This document shows, piece after piece, positions 26,923-35,628 of a stretch of DNA of 64,000 nucleotides; within the stretch, counting starts at the first letter, position 1; every line of letters starts with the position of its first letter. Under the pieces are notes generated by a model that was given only the letters and a program-made list of their open reading frames with translations, had not been told where the DNA came from and ran no database searches. Both the position numbers and the translations under genes were made by a program. Source of the DNA: CAVVNC01 sp963750015 (lineage in GTDB: Bacteria > Desulfobacterota > Syntrophorhabdia > Syntrophorhabdales > WCHB1-27); contig CAVVPU010000127.1 of the NCBI GenBank assembly GCA_963750015.1, forward strand, positions 31,346-95,345, read 5' to 3'.

Positions 26923-27226
26923 AGAGTAGCCCCCACAATCACCGATTCAGGTTTGGTCCTGGCTCGAATCATATGCCGCAAGCCTCTCCGCCGTTTGCGA
27001 ACAGACTCCCGAATGAGGCTCTGATTCTTGTGTCGGGACCTTTTTGAATCGCCGGAAAGACCTTATTGAAGATACCTGCTCAAAGCGCCTACCCAATCTA
27101 TATTCATTCGGGCGCTTATTTGCAAGGTCAATCCCTTGGGGCCTGTGTCGCAAGGGCCGCAGGGGTCTTTTTTTGCACCCGCCTGCAGTTTGACTTTTCC
27201 TTCGAAACCGGATAGGTTCTATACCC

Positions 27227-28066
27227 ATGGTTGAGGGCTTTATATCTTCTTCGTCCCTTGCAGCGGGCCCCGGCGGAAAAGCGTGGTGGTTTCTTTGCTC
27301 GGGCAATCGCGTGCTGGTCATGACCGACGACTCCGGAGTGCACCTACCTCTTATCGAAGGAATCGGGGACATTGGCGTAAGATGTTCCCGCCCTCTTTAC
27401 CTCGGGACTCTCTTCGATCATCCCTGTTACGCGGCCCGAATTTTGGACGACGAGGCCGATCTGGCCGTCAATGAACTGTTCCGAGACTTAAGGACGCTTT
27501 ACGGAGTGCTGGAGAAGACCTTTTTTCGGACAGCGCAGGCGGCCGTCCATCTGGTGGAATGGGACGAAACCACACGCTATTGCAGCCGCTGCCGCGGTGA
27601 GTTAAGATTGCGGAAGGATATACGCGGAAAGGAATGCCCCGATTGCAAGCGCCTCGAATTCCCCCGTATCTCACCTGCCATAATCGTTCTTATCGAACGG
27701 GGCGACAAGACACTCCTTGCCCGGGCCGCTCGGTTCACCGAGCCTTTCTACAGTGTCCTTGCCGGCTTCGTGGAACCGGGAGAAAGTCTGGAGGAAGCGG
27801 TTCACCGTGAGATAAAGGAAGAGGTGGGCATCGAAGTGAAGGATATCCGTTACTTCGGGAGCCAGCCATGGCCTTTTCCCGACAGCCTCATGATCGGCTT
27901 CACCGCCGTCCATGCAGGAGGAGAGATCAGCATCGACGGTGAAGAGATAGTGGAAGCAGGATGGTTCGATGTCCACAATCTTCCCCGTATTCCAGGGCGT
28001 ATAAGCATCGCACGCCAGCTTATAGACTGGTTCCTCGAAAAGCACTCGGTTGGGCAAGAAACATAG
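27227..28066 (+). CDS. nudC: NADH pyrophosphatase / mRNA-decapping Nudix hydrolase NudC
   Basis: A 279-residue NudC. The zinc ribbon is CSRC...CPDC (about residues 118-136). The complete Nudix box is GFVEPGESLEEAVHREIKEE (near residue 182), and the NudC-specific SQPWPFPDSLM follows it. The enzyme hydrolyses NADH to NMNH and AMP and removes NAD caps from RNA. The adaptor gene on the left is divergent and 304 bp away; this gap shows only a weak TTGACT/TAGGTT promoter-like pair just before the start. No operon partner. Confidence 0.93.
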   Translation: MVEGFISSSSLAAGPGGKAWWFLCSGNRVLVMTDDSGVHLPLIEGIGDIGVRCSRPLYLGTLFDHPCYAARILDDEADLAVNELFRDLRTLYGVLEKTFFRTAQAAVHLVEWDETTRYCSRCRGELRLRKDIRGKECPDCKRLEFPRISPAIIVLIERGDKTLLARAARFTEPFYSVLAGFVEPGESLEEAVHREIKEEVGIEVKDIRYFGSQPWPFPDSLMIGFTAVHAGGEISIDGEEIVEAGWFDVHNLPRIPGRISIARQLIDWFLEKHSVGQET

Positions 28067-28346
28067 ACCGGGGAACAGCGCTCCTTCGTGGCCCCTCCGT
28101 CTTAGGCTTCATCATCTCCCATGATATTCGCAGGCTTACCGGCTCCAGAAAAGGGTTTGCCTTTCTTCTATGCTCGTGAGCTGGTCAAAAAACGAGTGGA
28201 TGGTCCTTGAAACAAGCGAAGCGTACTGAGACGGAGCACCCAAAATAAGGCGGCTCGTCATTCACCCGGTCCCTGAGGCTTCCACGAGGCTTGCCGAGCT
28301 CCAAATGAGTCCCATCTTAACCCCTCTACCAATCCCATTGTTGAGT

Positions 28347-29066
28347 TCATTCCTTATCAATTGGAAAGGTGAGGGTACCTCCATAATATGCGACGACGAA
28401 GATAGCCGGGCTGAGAGCGATGACAAGCCCGAAGTAGAGGATCGAGGAGGGGGCGGAAAAGGACCCGGGCAAGACCGGGGCAGCAATATTCCAGCAGAAG
28501 AGACAGAGCATCACGCCAAAGCTTATCACGGAGAGATATTTCTTGACGGTCGCCTGCCACATGGGTCGCGCCATGTAATTAATCCACCACGTAAAAAGAC
28601 CGGTCAGTATGGCCAGGGGCGTGAAGAGGAGCGCACCCGTGAGGCAATAAAAGGCTGTCTGGTCAAAAGAACGGTTGCCGGTCAGCAGATAGAGTATCGA
28701 AAAGAAGCTGGCAGACAAGGTGAAGACGATAGGAAAATGGACCGAAGCGGGGTGTGGATGGCGTTTGAGGAAAGGGTATCGGGCAAGAAGAGCCGAAACC
28801 AAAGGAGGCAAGCCCTCTTGAAGAGCAGTCTCCTCGGAAAACACGCCTACCTGGGGATACCGATCGAGCACGTCAAGGCCGTGGGGAGCGGCTTGAATGT
28901 CGGACGTAAGGTCGCGCCCGGCATGATGCCTCGCCATATGGGTCCCCGACTTCCAAAGGGGGCTCTTCGTCACATCGATAACCCTGCCTCCGTGCACGAT
29001 GTAGGCGGGCCTGTCCTCCTTGCCGTCATTCTTCGAGAGCCTCTCCTTATCAAATTTTTCATCCAT
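28347..29066 (-). CDS. Cytochrome b5-like heme-binding domain fused to a DUF2231 membrane domain
   Basis: A 239-residue predicted membrane protein. Residues about 17-70 match the short bacterial cytochrome b5-like family: VIDVTKSPLWKSGTHM, HHAGRDLT and APHG, whose histidines would ligate heme. Residues about 100-239 resemble DUF2231, beginning HPHPASVHFPI and continuing with four hydrophobic segments. The ATG at 29066 is preferred because GGAGGG lies 6 bases before it; earlier ATGs at 29072 or 29102 lack usable spacing. The combination suggests a small membrane redox protein that passes electrons to or from a b-type heme; the partner is unknown. Confidence 0.75.
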   Translation of the reverse strand: MDEKFDKERLSKNDGKEDRPAYIVHGGRVIDVTKSPLWKSGTHMARHHAGRDLTSDIQAAPHGLDVLDRYPQVGVFSEETALQEGLPPLVSALLARYPFLKRHPHPASVHFPIVFTLSASFFSILYLLTGNRSFDQTAFYCLTGALLFTPLAILTGLFTWWINYMARPMWQATVKKYLSVISFGVMLCLFCWNIAAPVLPGSFSAPSSILYFGLVIALSPAIFVVAYYGGTLTFPIDKE

Positions 29067-29228
29067 CTTCATCCCTCCATTCGAGCCTGCTGATCCGGCC
29101 ATACAGAAAGGCCCTATTCCTTTTCCCGAAAATACCGGGCCTCTCTTTCGCGATTCTCTCCGATTTTCCGGACTTTTTCAACTCCTCTCTTGATGAATCC
29201 TCATTTCTCTATCGGTCGGCCCGAAATC

Positions 29229-29257
29229 TTGACAATCGGGGGGCCAACTCCTACAAT
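29229..29257 (+). promoter_or_regulatory. Sigma-70 promoter for the M16 protease operon
   Basis: TTGACA (29229-29234), a 17-base spacer, and TACAAT (29252-29257, five of six consensus positions). Transcription would begin near 29264, just ahead of the first protease gene. This is the best promoter-like match noticed in the window. Confidence 0.65.
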
Positions 29258-29269
29258 CTTCAGATAACC

Positions 29270-30685
29270 ATGGAGCGGGTGAAAAAGGCAATGCCGACAA
29301 AACTATTCTTATTCTTTTCCGCGGCTCTTGCAGGAGCATTAACCCTCGCAGCAGTCTTTGCAGCTCCCGCCTTCGCCGGCCTTTCCGATCAGGTATCGGA
29401 ATCGACCCTGCCAAACGGGCTCAAGGTTATCCTTGTCGAAAACCATAAGGCACCCCTTATCAGCTTTCAGGTGTGGTACCGGGTGGGGTCGCGCAACGAA
29501 GCATGGGGCAAGACGGGCCTCTCCCATATGCTCGAACACATGATGTTCAAAGGCACTGAGAAAGTCGGTCCCGGTGAGTTCTCCCACATTATCAGCCAGA
29601 ACGGCGGCAACGACAATGCTTTTACATCCTCCGATTACACGGCCTATTTCGAGAATATGAGCGCCGATCGCCTCCCCATAGCCGTTCGGCTCGAATCGGA
29701 TAGGATGGAGGCGCTTCTTTTGAGGGAGGAGGATTTTAAGACCGAACGCCTGGTCGTCATGGAAGAGCGGCGGATGCGGACTGAGGACAACCCCAATGCA
29801 GCCCTCGCAGAACAGATGGAGGCGGCTGCATTTCAGATTCAACCATACCATTGGCCTGTTATCGGTTGGATGCAGGATATCGAACGTTTTACCATTGATG
29901 ACCTTCGAGCCTATCGAAAAACTTATTATAGTCCCGGCAATGCGATCATCGTCCTTGTGGGCGATTTCAAGAAGGAGGCCGTCCTTCCCCTGATCGAGCA
30001 AGCCTTCAGCACCATCCCTTCGGCGCCACTCCCTGATCAGCAAAGGGATCTGGAACAGCCCCAACTTGGAGAAAGACGGGTAATCGTGCGGAGGGAAGCG
30101 CAGCTCGCTTCGGTGGTCAGGGCATACCACGTCCCCAATTTGAAGGACCCTGACGCCTATGTGCTCGAAGTAATCGAATCGCTTCTTTCGGCCGGCGAAA
30201 GCTCCAGGCTCAACAGGGTCCTTGTCCGTGATAAGCAGCTTGCTCTCTCGGCAGACGCCAATAACCGGATGATCTCGAAGGACCCCAATCTTTTCACCGT
30301 CTCGGCAGAGGTCATGCCGGGCAAAACCGTCGATCAAGTGGAGAAAGCCCTGGATGGCGAGATCGAAGCCCTAAAGCAACGCCTCGTGGACGCAAGCGAA
30401 CTGGAGAAAGCTAAGAACCAGCTCGAATCGTCTTTTGTCTTCTCTCAGGATTCACTCTTCTATCAGGGCATGCTTCTCGCCAATTATGAGATCGTCTCAT
30501 CCTGGAGAGACGTCGACCGCTATATTTCGTCAGTTCGCGCCGTATCGGCGGAGGATGTGAGGAGGGTGGCGAGCAAGTACCTGGTTGCATCGAACTGCAC
30601 CACCGGTATTCTGATCCCCATACCATCTACTAAACAGAAACCGGTGTCGCCCGGTTCTCCCGCAAAGGAAAACATTGTCAGGTAA
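29270..30685 (+). CDS. M16 zinc metalloprotease, catalytic member of a secreted pair
   Basis: A pitrilysin-family (M16B) peptidase of up to 471 residues with a signal peptide ending APAFA. The inverted zinc motif HMLEH is intact in GLSHMLEHMMFKGT, and the downstream glutamate region ERLVVMEERRMRTEDNP fits the third ligand. Start choice is open: ATG 29270 lies only about 6 bases after the predicted transcription start, while ATG 29291 gives a more normal signal peptide (MPTKLFLFF). The next gene, 11 bp downstream, is its non-catalytic partner. Such pairs form periplasmic heterodimers that degrade peptides. Confidence 0.88.
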   Translation: MERVKKAMPTKLFLFFSAALAGALTLAAVFAAPAFAGLSDQVSESTLPNGLKVILVENHKAPLISFQVWYRVGSRNEAWGKTGLSHMLEHMMFKGTEKVGPGEFSHIISQNGGNDNAFTSSDYTAYFENMSADRLPIAVRLESDRMEALLLREEDFKTERLVVMEERRMRTEDNPNAALAEQMEAAAFQIQPYHWPVIGWMQDIERFTIDDLRAYRKTYYSPGNAIIVLVGDFKKEAVLPLIEQAFSTIPSAPLPDQQRDLEQPQLGERRVIVRREAQLASVVRAYHVPNLKDPDAYVLEVIESLLSAGESSRLNRVLVRDKQLALSADANNRMISKDPNLFTVSAEVMPGKTVDQVEKALDGEIEALKQRLVDASELEKAKNQLESSFVFSQDSLFYQGMLLANYEIVSSWRDVDRYISSVRAVSAEDVRRVASKYLVASNCTTGILIPIPSTKQKPVSPGSPAKENIVR

Positions 30686-30696
30686 GGGGAGCTAAA

Positions 30697-32043
30697 GTGA
30701 GAAGAATTTTCGTACCCACCTTGGTTGCCGCGTGCATAGCGGTGCTCTGGTCAGGAGTGGCGATCGGCCTTCCACCCGTTCACCGGACCGTGCTCGACAA
30801 CGGGCTGGTCCTCCTCGTCTCCGAAGAGCATTCGCTTCCCTTCGTCACTTTACACCTGCTCCTCAAGACAGGGGCGAAAGACGACCCAACCGGGAGGGAG
30901 GGGCTGGCCAACCTGACCGCCGGCTGTCTTATGCTGGGGGCAGGGGGCAGGACCGAGAAGCAAATCCATGATGAACTCGACTTCATGGGTGCCCACATGG
31001 AGGCGGCCACGAACAAGGATTTCACGGACGTTAGTCTCGTAGTCCTCAGAAAGGACCTGGATCGCGCCTTCCCGATTTTTATGGACGTGCTCACAAAGCC
31101 GACCTTCCCGATCGTCGAGGTAAAGAAGGAGGTCTCCCGCGTCCTCGGCGCCATCCAATCGTCCGAGGATCAGCCCGCCGTCGTTGCAGAGCGCGCCTTT
31201 GACAAATCCCTTTACAAGGGCGGCCCTTACGGGCACCCGATAGAGGGCACAAAAAGCTCCGTATCGAAAATAAGCCGGGAACAGATGAATCGTTTTCACA
31301 GGGCCTACTTTCACCCGAACAATGCGATTCTCGTCATCGTGGGCGATATCGACGAAGGGGTGCTCAAGGGTCATGCGATACCCGGATTGGAAAAATGGCC
31401 GAGGGAAACGGTTCCCGCAGAAAGGCCTCAAGGTACGGTCAAAGAGAACAAGGAGACAGTGAAGGTCGATAAGCCGGTTACCCAGGCGAATATCATCATG
31501 GGGAATAAAGGCATGAGCAGGGATAACCCCGACTACTATTCAGCCCTGGTGATGAACTACATCCTCGGAGGCGGCGGTCTCACGTCAAGGCTCATGGAGA
31601 ACATACGGAACAAGAAGGGACTCGCTTATTCGGTGGAGAGTTTTTTCGCTGCACAGAAAAGATCCGGCTCATTTCAGGTGGTCCTTCAGACAAAGGCCGC
31701 ATCATCCGATGAAGCGATGGGGGCAGTATACGATGAAGTCTCACGCATCAGGAAGGAGCCTGTCTCCTCCCAGGAACTGGACGATGCCAAGAAATACCTC
31801 ATAGGCAGTTTCCCTCAAAGATTCAGCAGTCAGTCGAGAATCGCTTCATTCTTCGGCCAGGTCGAATATTACGGGCTCGGGCTCGACTACCCCGAGAAAT
31901 ATTCGGGACTCATCGAGAGAGTAACCCGAGAAGACGTTCTGCGCATAGCCCAAACCTATCTCCATCCCGATGACTTTATCACTGTGGTGGTAGCCGATCT
32001 TAAGGCAACCGGTCCTGCTCGGGAGGGGGTCAAGACGCCTTAA
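30697..32043 (+). CDS. M16 peptidase-like protein lacking the zinc motif (partner subunit)
   Basis: A 448-residue M16-family protein with a signal peptide ending near GVAIG. Where the active member has HxxEH, this one reads GLANLTAGCLML, so it cannot bind zinc and should be the structural or substrate-binding half of a heterodimer. The C-terminal domain retains RNKKGLAYSVESFF, the Arg/Tyr pair region that M16 partners contribute to the active site. The start is GTG 30697 after GGGGAGCT. It is cotranscribed with the catalytic member. Confidence 0.87.
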   Translation: MRRIFVPTLVAACIAVLWSGVAIGLPPVHRTVLDNGLVLLVSEEHSLPFVTLHLLLKTGAKDDPTGREGLANLTAGCLMLGAGGRTEKQIHDELDFMGAHMEAATNKDFTDVSLVVLRKDLDRAFPIFMDVLTKPTFPIVEVKKEVSRVLGAIQSSEDQPAVVAERAFDKSLYKGGPYGHPIEGTKSSVSKISREQMNRFHRAYFHPNNAILVIVGDIDEGVLKGHAIPGLEKWPRETVPAERPQGTVKENKETVKVDKPVTQANIIMGNKGMSRDNPDYYSALVMNYILGGGGLTSRLMENIRNKKGLAYSVESFFAAQKRSGSFQVVLQTKAASSDEAMGAVYDEVSRIRKEPVSSQELDDAKKYLIGSFPQRFSSQSRIASFFGQVEYYGLGLDYPEKYSGLIERVTREDVLRIAQTYLHPDDFITVVVADLKATGPAREGVKTP

Positions 32044-32089
32044 AGAGGGGCTTGAGGGCGACAAAAAAACCCGCAAGGAGGTCACACAA

Positions 32090-32278
32090 ATGAAGGTGCG
32101 TGTCGACGCAGACACCTGTGTGGGAGACGGATCCTGCGTCTCCATCTGCCCCGAGATCTTTGAGATGGGGGACGACATAGTAAAGGCCAAGATGGAGGAT
32201 GTACCTGAGGATCTTCAGGAATCCTGCCGGGAGGCTGCCGACGTCTGTCCTGTCGAGGCTATAATCATCGAAGAATAG
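32090..32278 (+). CDS. Ferredoxin with CxxD cluster motif (Pyrococcus-type)
   Basis: A 62-residue single-cluster ferredoxin. The cluster motif is CVGDGSCVSICP plus a C-terminal CP in DVCPVEAI. The second position, normally cysteine, is aspartate, exactly as in Pyrococcus furiosus ferredoxin, whose Asp ligand allows easy [3Fe-4S]/[4Fe-4S] conversion. A further cysteine near residue 46 matches the one that forms a disulfide there. A GGAGG site precedes the ATG. It follows the protease pair by 46 bp but is probably functionally separate, serving as a low-potential carrier for enzymes such as the 2-oxoacid oxidoreductase. Confidence 0.92.
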   Translation: MKVRVDADTCVGDGSCVSICPEIFEMGDDIVKAKMEDVPEDLQESCREAADVCPVEAIIIEE

Positions 32279-32628
32279 TTCGAGAGCACTAACCGGCTCG
32301 AATCTTGATTCCGGTTCTCCACACACTATATTTACAGGGAGAGGTCTTCTCTCCTGATCCTGCCAACATGAAGAAAGGACGCCCTCTTGCGGATGCATAG
32401 GCTCGGGCGGGGCGCCTCGACGAGAAACGCAAAGGAAATGAAGCGATTTCTTCTCCCTTGGCTCGCTTCTGTTCCCGCGGGACTGTCCCGTCTTCTTTCT
32501 CGACAGGGGCAGAGCAACCTCATCGTAGTCGGCGCAGGGAACTTCTTCGATGTGAGTAAGAGAGTGGTTCCACACTTTTCAGACCTTTCCATTTGTGGTA
32601 GACTGAGCGTAGAAAAGGAGGTTGTCCC
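32279..32628. other. Intergenic region with a promoter-like pair before the YtxH gene
   Basis: About 350 bp without a convincing gene. TTTTCA (32576-32581) and TAGACT (32599-32604) are 17 bases apart and sit just ahead of an AGGAGG site, a reasonable sigma-70 promoter for the gene at 32629. Nothing else was recognised. Confidence 0.4.
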
Positions 32629-32994
32629 ATGACAGGCGAAGAAGGCTACACGGTTATAGGCAGGGAACACTACACAGTCCAAAGAGGGTACGGTCGCTTT
32701 CCAAAGTTTCTTTTCTTTCTTCTCGGCGGCATGGTAGGGGCTGGAGTCGCCCTCCTGTACACGCCCCAATCAGGGTCCAGGATGAGGCAACAGATCAGAG
32801 AAGCTACCCGCGGCATGACAGACAAGGCAGAGTCGGCCTACGAGCAGGTCAAAGATACCGTCAAAGATACCGTGGAGAGCGCGGTGACCATGGGGAAAGA
32901 CATGGTGATGGAAAAGAAACCTCTCCTGGCGGCTGCGATCGAAGCCGGCAAACAGGCCTATGCCGAGGAAAAGAAGAAGAGGTCACAGGAATAG
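32629..32994 (+). CDS. YtxH-domain membrane protein
   Basis: A 121-residue small protein. One membrane segment (LFFLLGGMVGAGVALLYTP, about residues 25-43) is followed by the YtxH signature SGSRMRQQIREA and an amphipathic helical tail rich in Lys, Glu and Ala. YtxH/GvpP-type proteins are general-stress or envelope-associated proteins without known enzymatic function. AGGAGG lies 7 bases before the ATG. A second YtxH protein is encoded at 34453, so the interval has two paralogues of similar design. Confidence 0.82.
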   Translation: MTGEEGYTVIGREHYTVQRGYGRFPKFLFFLLGGMVGAGVALLYTPQSGSRMRQQIREATRGMTDKAESAYEQVKDTVKDTVESAVTMGKDMVMEKKPLLAAAIEAGKQAYAEEKKKRSQE

Positions 32995-33005
32995 CTTTAG
33001 TACTT

Positions 33006-33731
33006 CTATCTAAGATAGGGCTCCCACTGCTTGGCGGTGGCCGCGATATAGCCCGCAGGCACATCCTTGAGAACCCGATTATGCCCGGGCAGCAGCGTTC
33101 TGACCTGAAGACCGGCGAGCTTCAGGAGCGAAGCGTTCAGTTGCGTTGGGTTTGCCCCGTGAAGGTCGAAACGCCCTATAGCATGGTCCGCATAGATGAC
33201 GTCCCCTGGTATCAAAACTCCTGTGGCCGACTCATATAATGCGATGCCTCCCGCAGAATGACCAGGCACATGAATCACTTCCCACGCCTTCCCGCCTAGG
33301 GACAGCTCTTCTCCATCCTTGAGAGAGCGGTCTACCTTGAAAATGAAGGCGCCATCTTTTAGACGGTATTGGCCCTGACACATCTGCTTAAACATGCTCA
33401 TTCCATAAACGGTTCTCTCGTCGCCTTCTTCGAGGGGGCGAGCCTCTGCCTCATGTATCCACAACTCCATTGAGGGCATCTCGTTCATGATCTCCCGGAG
33501 GCAGCCGATGTGGTCAATATGGGTGTGGGTCATAATCACCCTCTTGATATCTGCCGGATCTATTCCCTCTTCTTTGAGAGCCCCTATCTTGTAGGCACCC
33601 TTGCCTATAAGGCCGACGTCAACCAGGGTGAGATCCCCGGAAGCAGGATCACCCAGGAGGTATACATGGGCATCTGGTATCATTTCATCCTGTCCGGGAA
33701 TGAGAAAAATAGTGTCGGTTATCTTTATCAT
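33006..33731 (-). CDS. Metallo-beta-lactamase-fold hydrolase
   Basis: A 241-residue MBL-fold hydrolase. The metal motif THTHIDHIG lies near residue 68, the next ligand in HVPGHSAGG near 155, the bridging Asp in LIPGDVIYAD and the last His in LLPGHNR near 214. All are present, so it should be a dinuclear zinc or iron enzyme. The sequence is generic glyoxalase II-like or lactonase-like and the substrate cannot be assigned. It is convergent with the first YtxH gene (11 bp gap). Confidence 0.85.
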   Translation of the reverse strand: MIKITDTIFLIPGQDEMIPDAHVYLLGDPASGDLTLVDVGLIGKGAYKIGALKEEGIDPADIKRVIMTHTHIDHIGCLREIMNEMPSMELWIHEAEARPLEEGDERTVYGMSMFKQMCQGQYRLKDGAFIFKVDRSLKDGEELSLGGKAWEVIHVPGHSAGGIALYESATGVLIPGDVIYADHAIGRFDLHGANPTQLNASLLKLAGLQVRTLLPGHNRVLKDVPAGYIAATAKQWEPYLR

Positions 33732-33973
33732 TGGCGCCTTATTATCCTCCGGTGGTTATTCTTATAGCGTGCCTGTCAGGCCGATTAGATCCCTTACAAT
33801 AATCCATAAGTGGCTCGTTTTCAAGCCTTTCGCGCCGGGCTGCCATGTGCCGGCTGCCGCGTCTCAAGAGCATAGACCTTTACTTGGGCCTTAAAAATAG
33901 TTATTTTGTTGGTGAGGAGCAGTTGCAAAGGGGTTCTGGGACGGTTAAATTCCTGTAGGGGAGGACAGTACGA

Positions 33974-34393
33974 ATGACGCCAAATGAGGTCTTTTTCGGT
34001 CTGATCACGGCAGCCATAATCGCTTTGGTGATAGCGCTTATCTGGTTGTGTCTGAGAGTCGGTCAAGCGCTAGAAAGTTTAAGGGGATTCCTGAAAACGT
34101 CAGAGCAATCCATCCAGGAGTCCTTGGGAGAGGTCAGTCAGAACTTGAAGAGCCTGAGGACCCTGACCGACAACGTCAACACGGCTGCCGACAACGTGTT
34201 GACCTTCACGGGATCCTTCAGAGAGATCGGCAATGGGGTGAAGCAGATAGCGGCTAACATAAGACAAATCGGCGATATAGTGCAGAGTTTGGGAGCTGAG
34301 ACCTTTGCCTCTGTACATGGGGTGCGCACCGGTCTCAGGACTGGTTTCGAGGTATTTCTGAAAAGTCTATTTCGTACGGGAGAGACCAGATAA
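33974..34393 (+). CDS. Small membrane protein with coiled-coil periplasmic/cytoplasmic tail (DUF948-like)
   Basis: A 139-residue protein with one N-terminal membrane helix (about residues 8-27) and a long amphipathic helix patterned like a coiled coil (EVSQNLKSLRTLTDNVNTAADNV). This organisation fits the DUF948 family often encoded beside YtxH proteins. It starts at ATG 33974 and precedes the second YtxH gene by 59 bp, so the two probably form an operon. The molecular role is unknown; a stress-linked envelope function is inferred from the pairing. Confidence 0.65.
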   Translation: MTPNEVFFGLITAAIIALVIALIWLCLRVGQALESLRGFLKTSEQSIQESLGEVSQNLKSLRTLTDNVNTAADNVLTFTGSFREIGNGVKQIAANIRQIGDIVQSLGAETFASVHGVRTGLRTGFEVFLKSLFRTGETR

Positions 34394-34452
34394 GATTGCC
34401 GGTTAAGGGCAAGCAATCTAAGTCCTTTCGCGGAAAAGAAAAAGGAGGCAAA

Positions 34453-34773
34453 ATGAAGTACGAAGAAAACGATTACGGAGCTGGGCCGGGAGCGTGGTTG
34501 ATGTCGTTCGTGCTTGGAGGATTGATAGGAGCAGCAGCCGCCCTCCTTCTAGCGCCCAAGTCAGGACGCCAGACCAGAGAACAAATCAGGGATATTGCAG
34601 AGGACGTGAAGGATAAGGCGGAAGGCTACTACGACCAGGCGAGAGACAAGATCTCCATGGCCATGCAGAAGGGCGCAGAGGTCTTTCAGCAGAAAAGGGA
34701 TCAGGTGGAATCGACCATAGAAAAAGGTAAGGATGCTTACCGGAAAGCCAAAGAGACTATAATGGAATCATGA
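34453..34773 (+). CDS. YtxH-domain membrane protein (second copy)
   Basis: A 106-residue protein with a membrane helix (SFVLGGLIGAAAALLLAP, about residues 18-36), the YtxH hallmark KSGRQTREQIRD, and a charged helical tail with VKDKAEGYYDQARDK-type repeats. AAAGGAGG lies just ahead of ATG 34453; the frame is open further upstream but lacks an equally good start. It is followed by a strong terminator. It is similar in architecture to the protein at 32629. Confidence 0.85.
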   Translation: MKYEENDYGAGPGAWLMSFVLGGLIGAAAALLLAPKSGRQTREQIRDIAEDVKDKAEGYYDQARDKISMAMQKGAEVFQQKRDQVESTIEKGKDAYRKAKETIMES

Positions 34774-34796
34774 CTCCGCCTTATCGTTCTTACGTC

Positions 34797-34840
34797 AAAC
34801 GGCCGGAAAGCTTGCAGGACAGGTTCTTCCGGCCGTTTCT
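34797..34840 (+). terminator. Intrinsic terminator after the second YtxH gene
   Basis: A perfect 12-bp stem AAACGGCCGGAA (34797-34808) with its complement at 34827-34838, an 18-base loop, and a short T-rich tail. The A/T-ended stem also allows termination of the convergent protease gene from the right. Confidence 0.85.
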
Positions 34841-34885
34841 GTTGTCCGGTCTCCACAAGTTGTCGAGGGCATGAATCGTCGTTGC

Positions 34886-35527
34886 TTATGGGACGAGCAG
34901 GCCGATAAGACCTTTTATCACCATCGCGAAGAACCCTATGAACGGATTGAGCAGTCCCGTCCACAACAAGCCAATGAGGATGAAGAACCCATAAGGCTCA
35001 AGCCTGGCCAAGGAATACTGGAATCGCCTCGTCGAGAAGCCCATCAATATCTTCGAGCCGTCCAGGGGCGGGATCGGGATCAGATTGAAAGAAGCGAGTA
35101 TGAGGTTGATGTTAAACATCTCTTCGAGGACCACGTAGAGGGCGCCTGTGGGCTGGAAGAAACGATAGACCAGTTGCGCTATGAGGGCAAGGAGGATATT
35201 CGCGGCTATACCGGCTGCGGAAACGAAAATAAGACCTCGTCTCGGGGGCCTCAGGTTGCCGAAATTGACCGGGACAGGCTTTGCCCAGCCGAAGCCGAAG
35301 AGGAAGAGCATTGTCGTGCCCACCGGGTCGAAATGGCGGCGGGGATCGAGGGTAAGCCTTCCCATCCACCGCGCGGTGGAATCGCCCATTTTGTCCGCAA
35401 CCCAGCCGTGAGCCACTTCATGGATAATGATCGAATAAAGAAGCGGGATCGCAAGAAGGATAAACGCTCCGGGGTCGTAGAAGAGCAACGAAATCGGACC
35501 ACGAAACAATGACGACATGCCACCCAT
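34886..35527 (-). CDS. Site-2 protease family (M50) membrane metalloprotease
   Basis: A 213-residue integral-membrane protein of the short M50B group. The zinc motif HEVAH is in helix 2 (IIIHEVAHGWVADKMGD) and the third ligand motif NLIPIPPLDG lies near residue 150. No PDZ or CBS domain is attached, so it is a minimal member, common in anaerobes and of unknown substrate. The start could be ATG 35527 or 35518. It is divergent from the Crp/Fnr gene across a 93-bp gap, and convergent with the YtxH gene. Confidence 0.88.
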   Translation of the reverse strand: MGGMSSLFRGPISLLFYDPGAFILLAIPLLYSIIIHEVAHGWVADKMGDSTARWMGRLTLDPRRHFDPVGTTMLFLFGFGWAKPVPVNFGNLRPPRRGLIFVSAAGIAANILLALIAQLVYRFFQPTGALYVVLEEMFNINLILASFNLIPIPPLDGSKILMGFSTRRFQYSLARLEPYGFFILIGLLWTGLLNPFIGFFAMVIKGLIGLLVP

Positions 35528-35614
35528 AGGCAGTAAGTATCACATAACGAACCCTCAATTGCAAATAAGGCCGGCCGGACTAGGGTACCATTTACGGGCC
35601 TGCTGTGTTATGAA

Positions 35615-35628
35615 TGTTTCATGAAACA
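35615..35628. promoter_or_regulatory. 14-bp perfect palindrome over the start codon of the Crp/Fnr gene
   Basis: TGTTTCATGAAACA is a perfect inverted repeat whose centre lies on the initiation ATG (35621). No clear ribosome-binding site is visible. It may be an operator for autoregulation or a hairpin limiting translation. Confidence 0.45.

Noticed and set aside
28305..29093. Long plus-strand frame opposite the b5/DUF2231 gene
   Set aside because: Highly charged, no family features, and fully overlapped by a minus-strand gene with clear domains and a ribosome-binding site.
34871..35512. Long plus-strand frame opposite the M50 protease
   Set aside because: Shadow of the protease gene, whose HEVAH and NLIPIPPLDG motifs are unambiguous.
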